From NCBI GenBank assembly GCA_020723285.1, contig DYJE01000017.1:28090-92089 (forward strand): a DNA stretch of 64,000 nucleotides, given 5' to 3'. Source of the stretch: Desulforapulum autotrophicum. Its GTDB lineage: Bacteria > Desulfobacterota > Desulfobacteria > Desulfobacterales > Desulfolunaceae. The notes beneath the pieces were generated by a model. That model had not been told where the DNA came from. It was given only the letters and a program-made list of their open reading frames with translations, and did no database searches. The position numbers and the translations under genes are program-made. Positions within the stretch are counted from its first letter, which is position 1. Every line of letters begins with the position of its first letter. Positions 61,348-64,000 of this stretch are shown here, piece by piece.

Positions 61348-61758
61348 TCACTGCCCTTTCGTAAGGGAGATGAGGATGCGGCCCTGGTCCACGGTGACCG
61401 GATAGGTCGTCAGGGGTTTTTTCGCCGGCCCTGAAACCACCTCGCCTTTGTAATTGAAAACCGATCCCATGACACTGCAACAGGTGATGCGGTCCTTGTC
61501 CACAGTCGGATCGATTCGCCGTCCGCCAATGTGGGTGCATTTGTTTTTCACCGCGTAGAACGCGCCGTCAAGACCCTGGAACAAGAGAATCCGGTCTGGA
61601 AGGCCTTTGCCCTCCAGGCGCACGGCTCCGCCGGGTTTCAGTATTTCTTTGGCCCGGTTGAGTCCCACACTGATGTGATCGCCGTTGTTGACCCAGCATC
61701 CCTCGTCTTTGGGGGCCTGGGTGCTGCATATGCCAAGAATCTGTTTCAGAAGTTTCAT
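61348..61758 (-). CDS. Rieske-type 2Fe-2S protein with Met in place of the second ligand His
   Basis: A 136-residue soluble Rieske-fold protein. The first ligand motif is normal, CTHIGG (Cys74, His76). The second motif reads CCSVMGSVFNYKGEVVSGPA, aligning with the usual CPxHGS as CSVMGS. Thus Cys94 is present but the second His is Met97, with an extra Cys93. The remaining fold markers (AVRLEGKG, GAFYAVKNKCTHIG) look intact. A His-to-Met change would alter the redox potential or cluster type. It lies 14 bp after the VWA gene, in an operon with MoxR and two small membrane proteins. Confidence 0.82.
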   Translation of the reverse strand: MKLLKQILGICSTQAPKDEGCWVNNGDHISVGLNRAKEILKPGGAVRLEGKGLPDRILLFQGLDGAFYAVKNKCTHIGGRRIDPTVDKDRITCCSVMGSVFNYKGEVVSGPAKKPLTTYPVTVDQGRILISLTKGQ

Positions 61759-61772
61759 TGCCCGCTCCTTTT

Positions 61773-62963
61773 CTATTTGGACATCAGATCGGTCACCGCC
61801 TGCTCAAGGCCGTCCAGGCTCAGTTCATACATGGGAAAGATGCTCCGGATCATCTGGATGGTCTGGGTGTAATGCCAGATGTGGGACGGCACCGGATTCA
61901 GCCACACCGAATGCTTGAAGGTGTCGGCCATGAAACGCAGACGGTCGATGCTGGCTTTGCCGCTCCGTTCCTGGACATAGATGGAACCGTCTCTGGCCAT
62001 CAGTTCGTAAGGGGCCATGCTGGCGTCGCCCACGAAAATCAGCCGTGTTTCCGGGTCTCTCTTGATCAGGGTGTCGACCCGCACGGGCTTCCTGTACCTG
62101 GAAGCGTCTTCCCACAGAGTGTCGTACACCGTGTTGTGGAAAAAATACGTCTTCACGTCCTTGAACTGGGCTCTGGCGTAATCGAAAAGGGTCTGGACCA
62201 CGGCCACGTAAGGGTCCATGGACCAGCCGCCGTTGTCGATGCAGAGAATTACCTTGAGCCGGTCCTTGAGGCTGGCTTCGAAAACGATTTCGATTTCACC
62301 GGCGTTCTTCATGGTCTGGTAAATGCTCTCGTCCACGTTGATGCGGTCCTTGGGGCCTGATGGCACCAGATTCCTCAGACGTTTCAGGGCTTCGCCCACC
62401 ATGCTCTGGGTGAGGGGGCCTTCGCCGGAATAATCCTTGTACCTTCGCTCGCCCGCCACTTTCACGGCGGACTTGCTCCGGGATTCGCCGCCCACCCGCA
62501 TGCCGCCGGGGTGCCGGCCGGAATGACCCACCGGGGACGTGCCGCCGGTGCCGATCCACTTGTCGCCTCCGTCGTGGCGCTCAGTCTGGTCTTTCAGCCG
62601 CTCCTTGAAGTACTCGATCAGTTCTTCCGGGGTGAGTTTGCTGATCTCCTTCTCGTCAAGACCCAGGGCGTCCGCCATCTGTTTGGGATCTTTCAGCCAT
62701 TCGTCCAGCATGGCCCGGGCCACCTCGTCCAGTTCCAGGCCTTCCACGGACGGCAGCTCCACACCCTTGAAATGGTAGGCGAACACCTGGTCGTAAAGAT
62801 CGAAATACCGTTCGCTTTTCACCAGAATGGCCCGGGCCGCCGTGTAGAAATCATCGATGGAATTCACAAGGCCGGAATTCAGGGCTTTCTGAAGGGTGAG
62901 GAACGAGGTGGGGCTGACGGGCAGACCCACTTCTTTCAATTTGTAAAAAAAAGGGATGAACAT
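61773..62963 (-). CDS. VWA-domain protein (CoxE/YehP-like), partner of MoxR ATPase
   Basis: A 396-residue cytoplasmic protein. The N-terminal half is helical and charged. Residues about 225-390 form a von Willebrand A-like domain, with the strand LKVILCIDNGGWSMDPYV standing in for the MIDAS DxGxS motif (here DNGGWS, somewhat altered) and RLIFVGDASMAPYEL near the second site. MoxR-VWA pairs act as chaperones that insert metals or assemble redox enzymes. It lies 19 bp downstream of the MoxR gene and upstream of the Rieske protein, which may be its client. Confidence 0.88.
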   Translation of the reverse strand: MFIPFFYKLKEVGLPVSPTSFLTLQKALNSGLVNSIDDFYTAARAILVKSERYFDLYDQVFAYHFKGVELPSVEGLELDEVARAMLDEWLKDPKQMADALGLDEKEISKLTPEELIEYFKERLKDQTERHDGGDKWIGTGGTSPVGHSGRHPGGMRVGGESRSKSAVKVAGERRYKDYSGEGPLTQSMVGEALKRLRNLVPSGPKDRINVDESIYQTMKNAGEIEIVFEASLKDRLKVILCIDNGGWSMDPYVAVVQTLFDYARAQFKDVKTYFFHNTVYDTLWEDASRYRKPVRVDTLIKRDPETRLIFVGDASMAPYELMARDGSIYVQERSGKASIDRLRFMADTFKHSVWLNPVPSHIWHYTQTIQMIRSIFPMYELSLDGLEQAVTDLMSK

Positions 62964-62982
62964 CCTTGTCCTTCCTTTGAAA

Positions 62983-63837
62983 TTAGATCAGACGCCTGCG
63001 TGTGAGCTGCTGCTGGGCCCGTGCGTAATCCGGGCTTTTCTTGAACAGCACCCCTAAAAAAGGAACCTCGCCTTTGATCAGCTGACGTCCGGTGAAATCC
63101 GGGTCTTCATTGAGGGCCCTGATCCAGTTGATCAGTTCACGGGTGGCCGGTTTCTTTTCAATGCCGTCCAGTTCCCGGAGCTTGTAAAATGTCCCGATGG
63201 CGTTTTCCGCAAGCTGGCTGGAAATCTCGGGGAAGTGCACATGAATCACTTTCCTCATCATCTTGGGATCGGGAAAGGCGATGTGATGGAAATTGCAGCG
63301 CCCCAGGAACGGATCGGACAGGTCTTTTTTGGCGTTGGACGTGATGAGGATCACGGGCCGGGTTTTCGCCGTCACGGTCTTGTCGATTTCGATGATGTCG
63401 AACTGCATCTGGTCGAGAACATCCAGCATGTCGTCCTGGAAATCGGTGTCGGCCTTGTCGATCTCGTCGATGAGCAGAACGGTGCGCCGGTCGGCGGTGA
63501 AGGACTGACCGATTTTTCCCATTTTGATGTACTCTTCGATGTTGCTCACATCCCGTTTGGAATCCCCGAACCGGCTGTCGTTGAGCCGGGTCAGGGTGTC
63601 GTACTGGTACAAGGCGTCGATGAGTTTCATGCTGGATTTCACGTTGAGCACGATGAGCGGCATGGACAGGCTTTCAGCAATGGCGTAAGCCAGCTGGGTC
63701 TTGCCTGTTCCGGGCTCACCTTTCAGAAGAAGGGGCATTTCAAGGGCGATGGAGATGTTGACGATTTTGGCCAGCTCGTCGTCGAGAATGTACTTCTTCG
63801 CACCGGTAAATGTGGCGTGGATGGTACTGTCGGACAT
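62983..63837 (-). CDS. MoxR-family AAA+ ATPase
   Basis: A 284-residue AAA+ chaperone. The ATG at 63837 follows GAGG; a GTG two codons earlier is possible. Walker A is GEPGTGKTQLAYAIA, Walker B is VLLIDEIDKAD, sensor 1 is VILITSNAKKDLS, and the following FLGRCNFHHIAFP holds the arginine-finger region. It is the first gene of an operon with the VWA protein, the Rieske protein and two small membrane proteins. MoxR proteins usually mature a metal-containing enzyme with a VWA partner. Confidence 0.94.
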   Translation of the reverse strand: MSDSTIHATFTGAKKYILDDELAKIVNISIALEMPLLLKGEPGTGKTQLAYAIAESLSMPLIVLNVKSSMKLIDALYQYDTLTRLNDSRFGDSKRDVSNIEEYIKMGKIGQSFTADRRTVLLIDEIDKADTDFQDDMLDVLDQMQFDIIEIDKTVTAKTRPVILITSNAKKDLSDPFLGRCNFHHIAFPDPKMMRKVIHVHFPEISSQLAENAIGTFYKLRELDGIEKKPATRELINWIRALNEDPDFTGRQLIKGEVPFLGVLFKKSPDYARAQQQLTRRRLI

Positions 63838-63948
63838 GGGCACCTCGTTTTAAGGGTTACGCGCCGGTTTCAAAAATGAAACGCCGCGGGGTTTAAAAAG
63901 GTTGTCATCCATTCCTTCCGGATGGAGAAGGGTTGAACGTCGAACATT

Positions 63949-64000
63949 GATGGCGTCGTAAAAAGTCCCATATGCGGCGTTATAGTGTTTGGCCAGACAC
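63949..64000. repeat. Start of a second copy of the 150-bp MITE-like palindrome
   Basis: The last 52 bases are identical to 17791-17842, the left part of the complete element. The copy runs off the window. A remnant of the GAACGTCGAACATT repeat family (63931-63948) abuts it. Confidence 0.88.

Overview
The window most resembles the chromosome of a sulfate-reducing or related anaerobic member of the Desulfobacterota (Desulfobacteraceae/Desulfosarcinaceae type). This rests on a 16-haem Hmc cytochrome with its membrane complex, heterodisulfide-reductase-like HdrA/HdrB, a cluster of 2-hydroxyacyl-CoA-dehydratase-type proteins with their ATP-dependent activases, a CooC-type nickel ATPase, and in-frame TGA codons that read best as selenocysteine. 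No rRNA, tRNA, CRISPR array or transposase gene was seen.

Layout. 1-5.8 kb: end of a tatB-tatC operon, an XRE regulator overlapping radC, a thioredoxin 2, and an ArsR-controlled pair of flavin/Fe-S redox proteins. 6.3-8.1 kb: a strongly expressed-looking acyl-CoA dehydrogenase closed by a clear terminator. 8.2-17.6 kb: an exopolysaccharide locus (Wzc-like kinase, Wza-like exporter, outer-membrane barrel, a secreted repeat protein, and divergently a ligase/polymerase with TPRs and the priming sugar transferase). 17.9-27.1 kb: housekeeping genes (Sir2, metallo-hydrolase, alpha/beta hydrolase, RNase D, ThrS, VanZ-like, DHH phosphoesterase, GlcF-like Fe-S protein, TrmB). 27.3-33 kb: a large membrane protein, a mobile-mystery A/B (XRE + Fic) pair with a striking promoter/operator, a GntR regulator and a chemoreceptor.

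33.0-43.6 kb is the most unusual block. On the minus strand lie a CooC-like ATPase, a stand-alone fragment resembling the acetyl-CoA synthase beta subunit, two dehydratase activases, two HgdB/BcrB-like subunits, an unrecognised 479-residue helical protein and a GMC oxidoreductase. Divergent from these is a GntR/FCD regulator whose frame carries one TGA exactly where its paralogue (30371-31069) has cysteine. A 7-bp perfect hairpin lies at the spacing expected of a bacterial SECIS. I read it as a candidate selenocysteine-containing transcription factor with a UxxxC motif. Nearly every intergenic gap in this block holds a different palindromic repeat element.

46.0-55.8 kb is a visibly more AT-rich electron-transfer operon: hmcA-B-C-D, an HmcE/HmcF-type fusion, hdrB, and a 1013-residue HdrA-type flavoprotein whose residue 60 is encoded by TGA at the conserved Cys of the NDCAMC motif. 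A good sigma-54 promoter lies 67 bp before hmcA. The inferred role is to link a periplasmic cytochrome pool through the membrane to cytoplasmic Hdr chemistry. 56-64 kb: a membrane diguanylate cyclase, a cyclophilin, an acyl-ACP thioesterase, a periplasmic binding protein, and a MoxR/VWA/Rieske/small-membrane-protein operon. The Rieske protein has Met in place of a ligand His. The last 52 bases repeat part of a 150-bp MITE-like palindrome seen complete at 17791-17940.
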